Positions 8,567 through 19,000 are shown, numbered from the stretch's first letter. The stretch is DNA of 64,000 bases from Rummeliibacillus suwonensis (GCF_007896435.1 NZ_VCBL01000001.1:1393345-1457344); one strand, 5' to 3'. The notes: generated by a model from the sequence alone, not told the origin. Translations and numbers: made by a program.

Positions 8567-10249
8567 TTGTCTGTTCAAAGGAAAATAAGCTTAGGCTTTA
8601 TTATTTTGTTTGTTTACATAATGATTCTCATGGGGTTAAATGGCAATCGAATGGATAGCGTAGTCGACTCATTTGGTCGCGTTATCAATGACAATGTAAC
8701 TAATTTAAAAAAGGTTAATGAAATTAAGTCGAATATTTCCAGTGAAGGATTATATTTAAGAGGTTTTATTATTGATAATAATGCATCCAATTCTCAAAAA
8801 TTAACTGGATATCAAGAAAAAACAACAAAATTGATTGATGAGCTTCAGAAAAGTGCTGACTCCAAAATTGTCAAGGATTATACAAAGAGTATGAGTGAGA
8901 CAATAGCTACCTACAATCAAGTCATAGATAAAATCATCGAGTATAAAAAAGCGGGAAAAGACGATAGCGTAGCTTTAGAATTGAATAATGCGGAGTCCGC
9001 TCACCAAAGTTTAATGACGAATATCACTGCTATTGAAAAATATCAGCAAAAGGAACTGGCTGCAGCAAAGGCCAACGTCAATCATAGTGCTTTTATAGCA
9101 AAAATTGCTTCGATTATCATTGCCATTTGCGGTATGATTACAGCTCTTCTTTTTATGAATCGAGTAAGACGGATCATTGTGAAGCCTCTATTAAAGGTCG
9201 TAGAAGGTGCGAAACAAATTGCATCTGGAGATTTAACGCAAGATGATATTGTTGTGAAGTCAAAAGATGAAATTGCAACATTGGCGTCATCTTTTAATGA
9301 AATGAAGAAAAATTTACAAACGATTATTATCAATATAGGAGAAAGTTCACGTCAGTTATCTGCAGAAATGGAAGAACTTGCGGCTTCAACTGAGGAGATT
9401 TCTAGTGCAGCTGATGCAGTATCAAATAGTGTCGAAGTCACTTCGAGAGGCGCAAATGACTCGGCTGTTATCGCAAAAGATGCAGCACAAGCTATGAATG
9501 AGACAGCAGCAGGTGTCCAATCAATCGCAGAAAATTCTCAATCGCTATTTGATAAAGCAAAACAAGCATCAGAACTTGCAGAAAATGGTAGGAAAATATT
9601 GAATGTTGCCAAAGAACAAGTTTTGTTAATATCTAAAACAACGGATCAAACAAATGAATTAATCACACGTCTAAAAAATCAATCAGCTGAAATACAGAAT
9701 ATGACAAAAGCGATTACAGAGATTTCAGATCAAACGAATTTACTGGCTTTAAACGCTGCTATAGAGGCTGCAAGAGCAGGAGAGCATGGAAAAGGATTTG
9801 CGGTTGTGGCTGACGAAGTTCGGAAATTAGCAGAGGAATCCAAAAATTCTGCAGAGCAAATTGTCTCATTAATAAGTACAATTCAAAATGATACAGAAAT
9901 TGTAGCGAAATCCGTAACAAGTAATTTAACGAATGTTCAAGATGGTGTGTATGTTATTACAAATGCGACGGAAGCTTTTGGTCATATTTCTAGTTCAGTT
10001 AATCAAATGACAAATAGCTTAGAGGAAGTAACGTCCACTTCTGAACAGCTATCAGCAGCAACTGAGGAAGTTACAGCTTCAGTTGAAGAGATTGCAAAAC
10101 AAGCCGTCCAATCTGCTGAATCGACAAATACTATTTCTGGTTCAGTAGAAGAACAAAATGCGACATTACAAGAAATAACAGGGGTTATTCAGGAAATAAG
10201 TAAAAAATCTGTTGAATTGCAAGAATTAGCACATCAATTTAAAGTGTAA
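8567..10249 (+). CDS. Methyl-accepting chemotaxis protein 2
   Basis: 560-residue chemoreceptor, paralogue of the upstream gene. TM1 is at about 8-24, an extracytoplasmic helical sensor at about 25-174, TM2 at about 175-197, HAMP next, and a signalling domain with the conserved tip [45 protein letters not shown]. The sensor shares the four-helix-bundle pattern of MCP1 but little sequence. It starts at TTG with a GGGAGATGA ribosome site. It has its own promoter and terminator and is probably transcribed alone. The ligand cannot be inferred. Confidence 0.95.
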   Translation: MSVQRKISLGFIILFVYIMILMGLNGNRMDSVVDSFGRVINDNVTNLKKVNEIKSNISSEGLYLRGFIIDNNASNSQKLTGYQEKTTKLIDELQKSADSKIVKDYTKSMSETIATYNQVIDKIIEYKKAGKDDSVALELNNAESAHQSLMTNITAIEKYQQKELAAAKANVNHSAFIAKIASIIIAICGMITALLFMNRVRRIIVKPLLKVVEGAKQIASGDLTQDDIVVKSKDEIATLASSFNEMKKNLQTIIINIGESSRQLSAEMEELAASTEEISSAADAVSNSVEVTSRGANDSAVIAKDAAQAMNETAAGVQSIAENSQSLFDKAKQASELAENGRKILNVAKEQVLLISKTTDQTNELITRLKNQSAEIQNMTKAITEISDQTNLLALNAAIEAARAGEHGKGFAVVADEVRKLAEESKNSAEQIVSLISTIQNDTEIVAKSVTSNLTNVQDGVYVITNATEAFGHISSSVNQMTNSLEEVTSTSEQLSAATEEVTASVEEIAKQAVQSAESTNTISGSVEEQNATLQEITGVIQEISKKSVELQELAHQFKV

Positions 10250-10263
10250 AATAGTATGTTATT

Positions 10264-10300
10264 AGCCGAGGTGCAAACAAGTGCCTTGGCTTTTTTCTTT
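10264..10300 (+). terminator. Intrinsic terminator after chemoreceptor 2
   Basis: GCCGAGGTGC / GTGCCTTGGC stem followed by TTTTTTCTTTTT. Confidence 0.88.
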
Positions 10301-10430
10301 TTACAGGCGTTTGTGTTTTAACTTTTTTTCTATATCAAATGAATAGTATAATGAGAAAAGCAGATTATCCATTTGAACAAAGAAGTAACATAATGAACAA
10401 TCGAGTTTACATCAAATGAATGATTATTGA

Positions 10431-10585
10431 TCCCGCTTTAACGGGCAGTAAGACCCCCCACCTCAAGGTTTAGAGAAAAACGAGAAAGACAGGTGTGGGA
10501 ACAACTGCCCGTAAAAGTCCGATTGGTTCAGCTAACCATTAGTGGGGGATGAAGAAAACCCCCACTGATGGAAGCTTCACTTTAT
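10431..10585 (+). repeat. Family A repeat, copy A4 (short form, intact)
   Basis: Starts TCCCGCTTTAACGGGCAGT and ends GGAAGCTTCACTTTAT. Outer stem ACGGGCAGT (10441-10449) / ACTGCCCGT (10504-10512) and the final GTGGGGG/CCCCCAC hairpin are perfect. The two central hairpins of the long form (about 65 bp) are replaced by GGTT-CAGCT-AACC, giving a shorter variant. Confidence 0.88.
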
Positions 10586-10653
10586 TGGAAAGTGTTAACT
10601 TAATCACTCAGCTGATTTTACGTTTAAAATAAAGATGAATAGGTGATATACAA

Positions 10654-11454
10654 TTGAAAATATATTCATTGAGTGGGCCAAGTGGAACTGGTAAAAGTAC
10701 TTTTGCATTGTCTTTTGCACATGATCATGATATCGCTGGCATTATTGATGATGGTCTTTTTATTGTCAATGGTAAGAAAATTGCTGGTATGTCTGCAAAA
10801 TTTGAAAAAAGTGCCTACAAAGCAGTGAAAAGGGCCATTTTTTCAGATGAGGATCACGCAAAAGAAGTGCAAAATGCCATTAAAGCGCAGCAAATCGACA
10901 AATTATTGATAATAGGCACATCTGATCGAATGACAGATAAAATTGCACGAAGATTAGAGATCGGAGAAATTCAATATTACTATCATATTGAAGATTTAAA
11001 ATCTTCTAGTGAACTGAAATTAGCAAAATTTATTCGTAAAACAGAAGGCAAGCATATAATGCCTATTCCTGTTATAGAAGTTGAGCAAAATTTTTTCAAA
11101 CGATTCATACAAAGAGGAATGGAAATTTTCTCAACCAAAAAAGAAAAGATCGGTGAAACAACTATTGTTCAACCTGATTTCCATCAGGCTACTGGTCATA
11201 TTGATAAACAATACTTTAGCCAAATGATTCAAAAGACTTGTGAAAAAGAAAAAATGGTTGAGAAGGTAACGAAAGTACAATTTGTACTATTACCGGCACC
11301 AAAAGTTTCGGTTAGCCTTATTTTACAAGGACCCATACAGTTGGATCAACAACTGCCCATTAGAGAATTACAAGAAAATATACGGAATGCTTTTGATCAA
11401 GAATTTGAACTGGAATTACAGAGCATCGATATAAATTTAGTGTCCATTCAGTAG
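10654..11454 (+). CDS. P-loop ATP/GTP-binding protein, unknown function
   Basis: 266 residues. The N-terminus has a clear Walker A motif (GPSGTGKST, residues 8-16), followed by an IIDDGLFIVNGKKIAG segment. I see no kinase LID or other named nucleotide-kinase signature. The C-terminal third (VTKVQFVLLPAPKVSVSLILQG ... IRELQENIRNAFDQEF) has the alternating strand/helix look of an Asp23-like domain; that is a resemblance by eye only. TTG start with AGGTGATAT upstream. It stands alone behind repeat copy A4. No transmembrane segment, so presumably cytosolic. Function unassigned. Confidence 0.72.
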   Translation: MKIYSLSGPSGTGKSTFALSFAHDHDIAGIIDDGLFIVNGKKIAGMSAKFEKSAYKAVKRAIFSDEDHAKEVQNAIKAQQIDKLLIIGTSDRMTDKIARRLEIGEIQYYYHIEDLKSSSELKLAKFIRKTEGKHIMPIPVIEVEQNFFKRFIQRGMEIFSTKKEKIGETTIVQPDFHQATGHIDKQYFSQMIQKTCEKEKMVEKVTKVQFVLLPAPKVSVSLILQGPIQLDQQLPIRELQENIRNAFDQEFELELQSIDINLVSIQ

Positions 11455-11732
11455 GATTAAAAAACCAGGGACTGATAGGCCAAGAATGCCCCCTGTGTCA
11501 TTTTTCTTTGATACAGAAGGATATTTCTTCCTGATCTATTCACCTTGAAGAATTAATATCATATAGGCATGAAGCTTAAGCCACTCACAATGTGGGAAGT
11601 TCAAAATCCACTATTGAAAAAGTAAAAAAGACAGTTTAGATCGATTGAAAACTATAACATCTCTAGTCAATCCTGGTTGATGATAAGCACTTTGTTGCTT
11701 CAAGCTTCTATCTTGACGGTTTGTGATATGTA
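11455..11732. other. Intergenic region between convergent genes
   Basis: 278 bp between the plus-strand P-loop gene and the minus-strand CAAX protease gene. A weak CAGGG/CCCTG hairpin (11466-11496) with a T-rich tail may terminate the former. No other feature recognised. Confidence 0.4.
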
Positions 11733-12404
11733 TCAAATAATCGTAACAAATAAATCGTAAAATGAGTGCAGGAGAACAACCGACCATATTGAGCCTGTCT
11801 TTTTATAAATAAATCCAAAAACTAAACTAAGTAGAAAAATATAGATATGTGTGCCAAAATGAAAAAATTCCCTATTATGAATCCAAATCGGGTAGTGTAT
11901 AAGCAAAAATAATAATGATGTAATTCCGTTTGCCTTCCAAAAAGATATCCTGCTGTTAATTTCTTTCAGGATAAACCCCCTAAAAACCATTTCTTCTGTA
12001 ATACCTACAATTAGAAACCCATCAAGATAGCTGTCTAATGGCAGTAAAAAATGAAATGTTTCTTTATTAATGAGATAGACTTCAATGGCAAAACGCAAAC
12101 CAATAAGTGTAGAAAGAATGATACCCCAAAATAATCCTTTTTTCACATGAACGTTCATATTAAAATAATCAATTGGCTTTATTTTTAGATCGTATTTTAC
12201 ATAAAGCCAAATAGGAACGATCCAAACTAAGATTTTTGCTGTTGCTTCCAGCAAAGTATAAGCTGTTTCTCCAAATAAATGAAAGTAATCAATGAACCAC
12301 AACTCTTTCAAAGCCCAAATAAAGTAAAAGAAAAGTAGATATAAAATGAGCGTTTGCACATTACGATTTTTAGCGTTATTTTCAGCCTTTGAGTTTAATT
12401 CCAT
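11733..12404 (-). CDS. CPBP-family (CAAX/Abi) intramembrane metalloprotease
   Basis: 223-residue polytopic membrane protein with about six hydrophobic segments. The CPBP signature is present: motif 1 TEEMVFRGF (EEXXXR), motif 2 HYPIW and motif 3 LLHSFYD, which supply the glutamate and histidines thought to hold the metal. Bacterial members process or confer immunity to peptides, or act on membrane-anchored regulators; the substrate here is unknown. A GGGG-type ribosome site (complement of CCCCCTAT) precedes the ATG. It is not adjacent to any bacteriocin-like gene in this window. Confidence 0.85.
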   Translation of the reverse strand: MELNSKAENNAKNRNVQTLILYLLFFYFIWALKELWFIDYFHLFGETAYTLLEATAKILVWIVPIWLYVKYDLKIKPIDYFNMNVHVKKGLFWGIILSTLIGLRFAIEVYLINKETFHFLLPLDSYLDGFLIVGITEEMVFRGFILKEINSRISFWKANGITSLLFLLIHYPIWIHNREFFHFGTHIYIFLLSLVFGFIYKKTGSIWSVVLLHSFYDLFVTII

Positions 12405-12484
12405 TTTCTCCCCCTATATTGTATTATATCAGCGCTAATATTTTTAATATAGCAATTTTTAGTTTTTTATAGGTTTTAAGACAT

Positions 12485-12531
12485 ACAAAAAGCATGAATA
12501 ATTCATATACGAATCACAGCATGCTTTTTGT
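12485..12531 (-). terminator. Terminator hairpin downstream of the enoyl-CoA-hydratase-like gene
   Basis: ACAAAAAGCATG / CATGCTTTTTGT perfect arms around a 23-nt loop; works in either direction but lies 3' of the minus-strand gene at 12685-13482. Confidence 0.65.
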
Positions 12532-12684
12532 GTGCGATTGAACCACATTTAATTTTTGTCCTTCTTAAAAGAGAAGCCATTCTTTTTACATTAAAGCCTT
12601 TGTTTTTCCAAATTCTATAGACTTGCATGAATATTAGCTAATAACTTTTTAGCAAGATAGAAAAACAATTTAGATAAGGATTAT

Positions 12685-13482
12685 TTATGATATTCGCGTA
12701 AATTGAGGTGGTCTTTTTTCAACGAAAGCGCGAACACCTTCTGGAAAATCCTTTGCGTCGACAAATGGAGTAGAACTTTTCCAAAGTACGGGTGCGGAAT
12801 CGATACATTCTTGAACAGATTGCTTCACAGCTAATACAGAAGCTGGTGACATCGAAGCCACTAATTTTCCAAGTCTTATGGCATAACGATCTAAATCCTT
12901 TTCTTGTGTGACATAATTCAACATTCCAACTCGATAGGCTTCTTCCGTTTTCAAAAACTTTCCTGTATATACTAAATCTTTTGTCATACTTGGACCTATA
13001 AGGTTCACTAAACGTGCTGCAAATTTATTGTTTAACGTAATACCTAATTTTCCAACAGGGATACCAAGCTTGGCTTTCTCTGAACCAATGCGAATGTCAC
13101 ATGCAAGAGCCAATTCAAGACCAGCTCCCATCGCAGGACCATTAATGACTGCAATAGTTGGTAGTGGTAAATGTTCGATGGTGGAAATCGTTTTTTCCAT
13201 ATGAACGAATGCTTCTTCTGATTTTTCCAATGAAATGGAATTGAATTCTTTAATATCTGAACCAGCAGTGAACTGTTGACCATATCCTCTTAAGAGTAAA
13301 ACTTTATTTTTAGAATTTTCTAACGCCTTCAATGCTAGTTTTCGTAGTTCATCCCACATAATCGCCGTTAGTGCATTTTTAGCTTGCGGACGATGTATTG
13401 TAATGATGGCTAAACCTGCTGTTTCTTGATAAATGATTTTTGCATCTTCTTTTTCCAATCTTGTTGTAGAAACTTTCATCAT
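12685..13482 (-). CDS. Enoyl-CoA hydratase/isomerase family protein
   Basis: 265-residue crotonase-superfamily protein. Oxyanion-hole segments are AKNALTAIMWDEL and QQFTAGSDIKEF, and the core helix GPAMGAGLELALACD keeps the first catalytic glutamate (Glu144 in rat crotonase). The second glutamate (Glu164, in an FGQPE-type motif) aligns with a valine in LGIPVGKLG, so a classical hydratase reaction is doubtful and an isomerase, decarboxylase or other crotonase chemistry is possible. It stands alone, with no beta-oxidation partners nearby. A palindrome (13514-13535) overlaps its promoter region and suggests repressor control. Starts at Met1 or Met2; GGGGG ribosome site. Confidence 0.87.
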   Translation of the reverse strand: MMKVSTTRLEKEDAKIIYQETAGLAIITIHRPQAKNALTAIMWDELRKLALKALENSKNKVLLLRGYGQQFTAGSDIKEFNSISLEKSEEAFVHMEKTISTIEHLPLPTIAVINGPAMGAGLELALACDIRIGSEKAKLGIPVGKLGITLNNKFAARLVNLIGPSMTKDLVYTGKFLKTEEAYRVGMLNYVTQEKDLDRYAIRLGKLVASMSPASVLAVKQSVQECIDSAPVLWKSSTPFVDAKDFPEGVRAFVEKRPPQFTRIS

Positions 13483-13509
13483 AATCCCCCTATTTTTTAA
13501 CGTACCTCT

Positions 13510-13535
13510 ATTATATAACAGAATAAACTGTTATA
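13510..13535 (-). promoter_or_regulatory. Promoter -10 with overlapping palindromic operator
   Basis: Inverted repeat TATAACAG-AATAAA-CTGTTATA (13514-13535) overlaps a perfect minus-strand TATAAT (13510-13515) that would drive the hydratase-like gene. No good -35 is seen. The palindrome has the size of a TetR/MarR-type site; the regulator is unknown. Confidence 0.45.
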
Positions 13536-13808
13536 GATTATTTTTTTATGACTAAAAATTTTAAATCATCGGAAACGACATTTAAAACATTATAATTATA
13601 ACTAAAATGCATAATAATTTATGAAATAATATAGTGTACATTATGAGTAAAAGGTGTTAGTCTGTATGTAATATAAAATGTGAACAAAAATTGAGCGCCT
13701 ACGAGAAAAAAATGCGGAATGATAAACTTTTTAATTGACAATAATATTTTTAGTGGAAAAGGAAAATTATCATATAGGCACTCAAAATAAAAAGGAGTTC
13801 AAGAAAAG

Positions 13809-14582
13809 ATGAAGCTATTAGCACCGCAACCATTTACATTTGAAGGAGATCATCGGGCTGTCTTATTACTGCATGGTTTTACGGGAAGCACAAAAGATGT
13901 GAAGAAACTAGGCCAGTATTTAAATAAACAGGGTTATACATGCCATGCGCCAATGTATCGAGGGCATGGTGTAAGCGCAGAAGAAATCTTAAAATATGGT
14001 GCAAAATATTGGTGGGAAGATGTAACGAGAGGGTATCATCATTTAAAAGAATTAGGATATGAAGAAGTTGCTGTTGTTGGTATTTCTCTAGGCGGTGTAT
14101 TTACATTAAAAGTGGGTGCTGAGTTTCCGGTAAAAGGTGTTGTTTCAATGTGTGCACCAATTAAACGAAGAACAAAAGAGGGTTTGTTTGAACGTTTATA
14201 CAATTACGCAAGAGTATACAAGCAAATTGAAGGAAAAGATGAAGAGCAAATCGAAAAAGAACTAAAGACATTAGAAAAACTCCCACGAGGAGCTATTGAT
14301 GAAATCCAAAAAATGATTCAGCATACTTCTGAAGAAATTGAAGAGATTCATGCACCAACACTAGTGTTACAAGGTAAATTGGATGATTCTTTATACCAAG
14401 AAAGCGCTCCCTATATTTATGATACAGTTGAAACAGAAGATAAAGAAATTATCTGGTATCAAAACTCTGGTCATATCATTACTTTGGGGAAAGAACGAGA
14501 TAAAGTATATGAAGATGTATTGCATTTCTTAGATGAATTAGATTGGTCAAAGGGTGCAAAGGATAAAAAACTTCACGCATAG
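13809..14582 (+). CDS. Carboxylesterase (Est30/YvaK-like alpha/beta hydrolase)
   Basis: 257-residue cytosolic serine hydrolase. Nucleophile Ser93 in GISLGG, Asp192 in QGKLDDS and His222 in NSGHIITL form the expected triad, one residue shorter than Geobacillus Est30 (Ser94/Asp193/His223). LHGFTGSTKD near residue 21 supplies the oxyanion hole. It should hydrolyse short- to medium-chain acyl esters. ATG follows AAAGGAG. In B. subtilis the homologue is near secG and rnr; those genes are not here, so the context is different. Followed by its own terminator. Confidence 0.92.
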   Translation: MKLLAPQPFTFEGDHRAVLLLHGFTGSTKDVKKLGQYLNKQGYTCHAPMYRGHGVSAEEILKYGAKYWWEDVTRGYHHLKELGYEEVAVVGISLGGVFTLKVGAEFPVKGVVSMCAPIKRRTKEGLFERLYNYARVYKQIEGKDEEQIEKELKTLEKLPRGAIDEIQKMIQHTSEEIEEIHAPTLVLQGKLDDSLYQESAPYIYDTVETEDKEIIWYQNSGHIITLGKERDKVYEDVLHFLDELDWSKGAKDKKLHA

Positions 14583-14649
14583 AGAAGAGTGCTAGCATAG
14601 ACGAACGCAATGTTCTGATAGAATGGAAGATAGATATATGATTTTAACG

Positions 14650-14680
14650 ACTCGTTATGAATTTTCATAGCGAGTTTTTT
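14650..14680 (+). terminator. Intrinsic terminator after the esterase gene
   Basis: ACTCGTTATG / CATAGCGAGT stem followed by TTTTTT. Confidence 0.85.
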
Positions 14681-14725
14681 AGATTTTGGCTAAATATCCA
14701 TAAGATTTTTAAATTGATATAATAA

Positions 14726-14761
14726 AGAACGTTTGTTCTGTTTTACGGATTATGATAGAAT
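14726..14761 (+). promoter_or_regulatory. LexA (SOS) box overlapping the sbcDC promoter
   Basis: AGAACGTTTGTTCT (14726-14739) matches the Gram-positive LexA/DinR consensus CGAAC-N4-GTTCG in both half-site cores (GAAC/GTTC). It overlaps the -35 TTGTTC (14733-14738) of a promoter with a 17-bp spacer and -10 TAGAAT (14756-14761). This layout predicts repression by LexA and induction on DNA damage. Confidence 0.65.
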
Positions 14762-14887
14762 ATATGTAATCACTTTACTTTGTTTAATGTAAGAACCGTC
14801 ATCATCTTTCGTTTGTCACATTACTAGCTGAAAAAGTCGATAATATCCTATAATAGAGCTAATAGTTTTAAAGATTGGAGTGATCAT

Positions 14888-16054
14888 ATGAAGATTTTTC
14901 ACACAGCAGATTGGCATTTGGGAAAATTGGTACAAGGTATTTCCATGATAGAAGACCAAGCGTTTATTTTACAGCAATTTTTGCAAGATATTGATGAAGA
15001 AAGGCCTGATGTAGTCGTTATAGCAGGTGACCTATATGATCGATCAGTTCCAGCTACAGAAGCGGTGGCGTTATTAGATGATATCTTTTCGGAAATCGCC
15101 ATCAAACGAGATATTCCAGTCGTCGCTATATCAGGCAATCATGATAGTCCAGGACGTATTCACTTTGGCTCACGTTTTATGGGGGCAAAAGGTCTCCATA
15201 TTATGGGGAATTTATCAAAGAATTTAAAACCTGTTGTGTTACATGATGAATTTGGTGAAGTTCACTTTCACTTAATTCCTTATACGGATCCCTCTCATGT
15301 ACGCTATTTATATGCTGATGATACGATTAAAACTCAACAAGATGCAATGGCAAAAATTATAGCAAATGTGGTTGATTCACTGGATTCAAGTGCCAGACAT
15401 GTATTAGTTGGACATGCTTTTGTGACGAAAGATGGAGCCGATGAAGAGAATGCTACCGATGCAGAGCGCCCATTATCAATTGGGGGTTCAGAATGTATTG
15501 ATGCCAAGTTATTTGAACCATTCCATTACACAGCACTTGGTCATTTACATCAAGCTCATTTTGTAGATTCTGAAAAAATCCGTTATTCGGGATCGCCATT
15601 AAAATATTCTATTTCAGAGGAAACACATAAAAAAGGGTATTTAATGGTCGACTTATCTGCTGATGGCTCCATTCGTGTTACCAAAAAAGAATTAATGCCA
15701 AAACGAGATCTTAAAACAGTTGAGAATACTATGGAAGAAATTTTAAAGTCGCCAAAAAGCGAAGATTATGTTTTTGTAAAACTATTAGATGATACCCCCA
15801 TTATTTCACCTATGGAAAAAATCCGTTCTGTCTATCCAAACGCGATGCATGTTGAACGTGTCATTTTAAAAGATTTTAGTGATGTACAACATGAGATTGT
15901 ATCACGCCAAAAAATGGATGACATGACATTGTTTACATCATTTTATCGAGAAATTTTAGGAAAAGATGCAGATGACGAGACTATTGAGCTTTTCCGAGAA
16001 GTGTTGCAAGAGGAATTATTATTACAACGTGAAGTGGAGGTGAAAAATGTATGA
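14888..16054 (+). CDS. sbcD: Exonuclease subunit SbcD (Mre11-like)
   Basis: 388-residue nuclease subunit of the SbcCD complex, which cuts DNA hairpins and trims double-strand ends. Calcineurin-type phosphoesterase motifs, which hold the two Mn ions, are in order: HTADWHLGK (residues 5-13), AGDLYDRS, ISGNHDSPGR, VGHAFV and LGHLHQAH. The C-terminal capping domain is present, so the length is normal. ATG follows TTGGAGTGA. The stop codon overlaps the sbcC start (ATGA), so the two are co-translated. addAB, often upstream of sbcDC in B. subtilis, is not here; the LexA box suggests SOS control. Confidence 0.96.
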   Translation: MKIFHTADWHLGKLVQGISMIEDQAFILQQFLQDIDEERPDVVVIAGDLYDRSVPATEAVALLDDIFSEIAIKRDIPVVAISGNHDSPGRIHFGSRFMGAKGLHIMGNLSKNLKPVVLHDEFGEVHFHLIPYTDPSHVRYLYADDTIKTQQDAMAKIIANVVDSLDSSARHVLVGHAFVTKDGADEENATDAERPLSIGGSECIDAKLFEPFHYTALGHLHQAHFVDSEKIRYSGSPLKYSISEETHKKGYLMVDLSADGSIRVTKKELMPKRDLKTVENTMEEILKSPKSEDYVFVKLLDDTPIISPMEKIRSVYPNAMHVERVILKDFSDVQHEIVSRQKMDDMTLFTSFYREILGKDADDETIELFREVLQEELLLQREVEVKNV

Positions 16055-19000
16055 AACCGTTAATGCTGAAACTTACTGCTTTTGGACCATATAAGGATAC
16101 TGAAACAATTGATTTTAGAGAATTAGGAGAACATAAGTTATTTGTGATATCCGGATCAACTGGGGCAGGCAAAACAACTATTTTTGATGGTATTTGTTTT
16201 GCTTTATATGGTTCCGCAAGTGGTGAAGACCGTGCTGATATGAAAGAAGTTCGTAGTGATTTTGCAAATGAAGATACACATACTTCTGCTGAATTAATTT
16301 TTTCAATGAAGGGGAGAACATATCGAATTTTGCGTCAGCTTGCTCATAAGAAAAAGGGCAATAAAAGTGCAACAGGAGATAAATTAGAGTTTGTTGAAAT
16401 TCTTTCTGAAGGAGAAAGACCTGTTGTTGAATCACAAAAAGTAACCGAAATCAATCAAAAAATGGAGGAAATTATCGGCTTATCAAAAGATCAATTTAAA
16501 CAAATCGTGATGTTGCCTCAAGGTGAATTCCGTAAGTTATTGACATCTGAAACGGAAAATAAGGAAGCGATTCTTCGCAAAATATTTAAAACGAATTCTT
16601 ATCGTCATTTAGCAGATCGCTTAAAAGAAAAAAAGGATGAGGCTGAAAAAGCATTAACAAGTGCAAAGTCTATTCAACATTTACATATTGAACATATAAA
16701 AACGGCATTACCCAAACGTCAATCATCATTACAACAAGTTTTATCTTCAGAACATTTGAATATCTACCAATTGGTAGATGCCTTAAAAGAAGAGATCGAA
16801 TTCTACTCAAATGAGCTGCTGCAGAAAGAAAAGGTATATCAGGCAATCGTATTTCAAACAGAAGAACAACAAAAATTAGTTGTGGAAACAAAAGAATTCA
16901 ATAAACGTTTGCGTGCGTATCAAGATAAAGAAGAGCAATTGGGATTGCTAGAGCAACAATCTAAAAGTTATGAAGAAATGAAACAGAAGATAGATGCTGC
17001 GAAAAAAGCCAGTCATATCATTCCTTTAGAAGAACACTATTATGAGAATGTTCGTTTGAAAAAAGAAAAGGAGCAGGCATTCAATCATTTACAAGAATCC
17101 TATCAGACTGCCAAGACAGCCTTGGAACAAGCCATCCACCTTTTTGAAAATGAAAAGATCAATCAACCAAAAATCGATGAACTGACGATTGAATTGGCGT
17201 CATTTAAAAAACTTGAAGAAACGTTTAGCGAATTAGCAAAAGCAGAAAATTTATCAAAGCAACAGCAACAAATTATTGACCAAGACAATAAATCCATAGA
17301 ATTATTAAAAAGAGAAGTGGGAAATTTAAGTCAAGTACAGTCTCAACAAGTCTGCACAGTAGCGAGTTTAACCCAACAATTAGTTCAATTTGATGAAAAA
17401 AATGAACAACTTTCACTATTAAAGGAAAAAACGTCGGCGTGGCAAAGCTGGCAACAACAATCAACGGCATTAAAACAGCTTCAAGATTTGGAAGTAGAGA
17501 AAGAACGTATTTATCATCAGTACACTGCACAGTACAAAATTGAGGAAGGAAAATGGCTAAGCAATCAGGCAACTCTCTTAGCGGCACAACTGGTGGATGG
17601 ACAACCTTGCCCTGTATGTGGAAGCATCGAACACCATCCTATCCAAGCAGTCCATAGCGAAAGTGAGGTTAACGAACAACGACTTTCTAAATTGAGATCA
17701 CAGGCAGAACAAGCAACTAATCAGTATTTTGAGTTGCATGGTAAGGTCCAAGCCAGTGCACAGCTGCTTCGTCAATTCGAAGAAAAGTTAGCCCTTTTAG
17801 GAGTAGAAATAAAAGACGGGCAACAATTATTGACGCAATATCAACGACTCCAATCAGAAATTCAACAACTCAAGCAAAAAAAGAAAGAACTTGATCAAGT
17901 ACAAACTCAAAAACAACAAATAGATGCGCAATTAGAATTACAAGCTCAAAAGCAACAAAAATTGGAACAAGATAAGAATGCTCACTTGGAAAACTACTAT
18001 GCGGCACAGGCAAAATGGAATCGTATTCAAAAAGAAATACCTGAAACCATTTCATCGATTCAAGTGCTTCATACAAAGATCCAAACCACTACTGTCCAAC
18101 GAACTCAGCTAAAGGATCGTTTTGAACAGGCACAGCAACAAGTGGATTTGATGCATCGCCGAGTAGTATCGTTGGAGGCTTCTATTCAAAGTGCCGAACA
18201 AAGTAAAATAGAAGCACAAGATGCTTTGGAAGTAGCACAAAATCGATTTAAGGAAGCAGTCTTAGCAGCTGGATTTGAAAAGGGAAGTGACTATCAAGCA
18301 GCACGTTTACAACCAGATGTATTAGAACAACTTGAAATACAATTGACAGATTACATGAAACAAAAATATGCTCTTCAAGAACAATTAAAAGATGGTGCTG
18401 CTGATTTTGCAGGAAAGACCATAAAAGATGAAGTACAATTAGAAAAACAATTAGAAGAACTTCGACAACGTTCCATGAAGGCAAGTGATGAATTGCACAA
18501 AACAAAGCAATATCATTTAGATGCTATACAATTAGCAGGGAATATTGAAAAAGTCAGTCATCAGATTGCCGCACTTGAAAGAAAATGTTCTAAGATTATT
18601 GATCTATATGATCTGCTTCGTGGACAAAATGATATGAAAATTTCATTTGAACGATATTTACAGATCGAATATTTAGAACAAATCATTCAAGCTGCGAACG
18701 AGCGCTTAAAGCCAATATCTAACGGACAATATCGACTTGTTCGAAGCAATCGACAAGAGGCAAGGGGAAAACAAAGTGGATTAAGTTTAGATGTGTATGA
18801 TGCGTATACGGGACAGAATCGAGATGTGAAAACATTATCGGGAGGAGAAAAATTTAATGCATCATTGTCACTTGCTTTAGGTATGTCGGATGTTATTCAG
18901 TCCTACCAAGGTAATATCCAAATAGAAACGATGTTTATTGATGAAGGATTTGGTACTCTTGATGAGGAAGCTTTAAACAAAGCAATTGATACATTAATCG

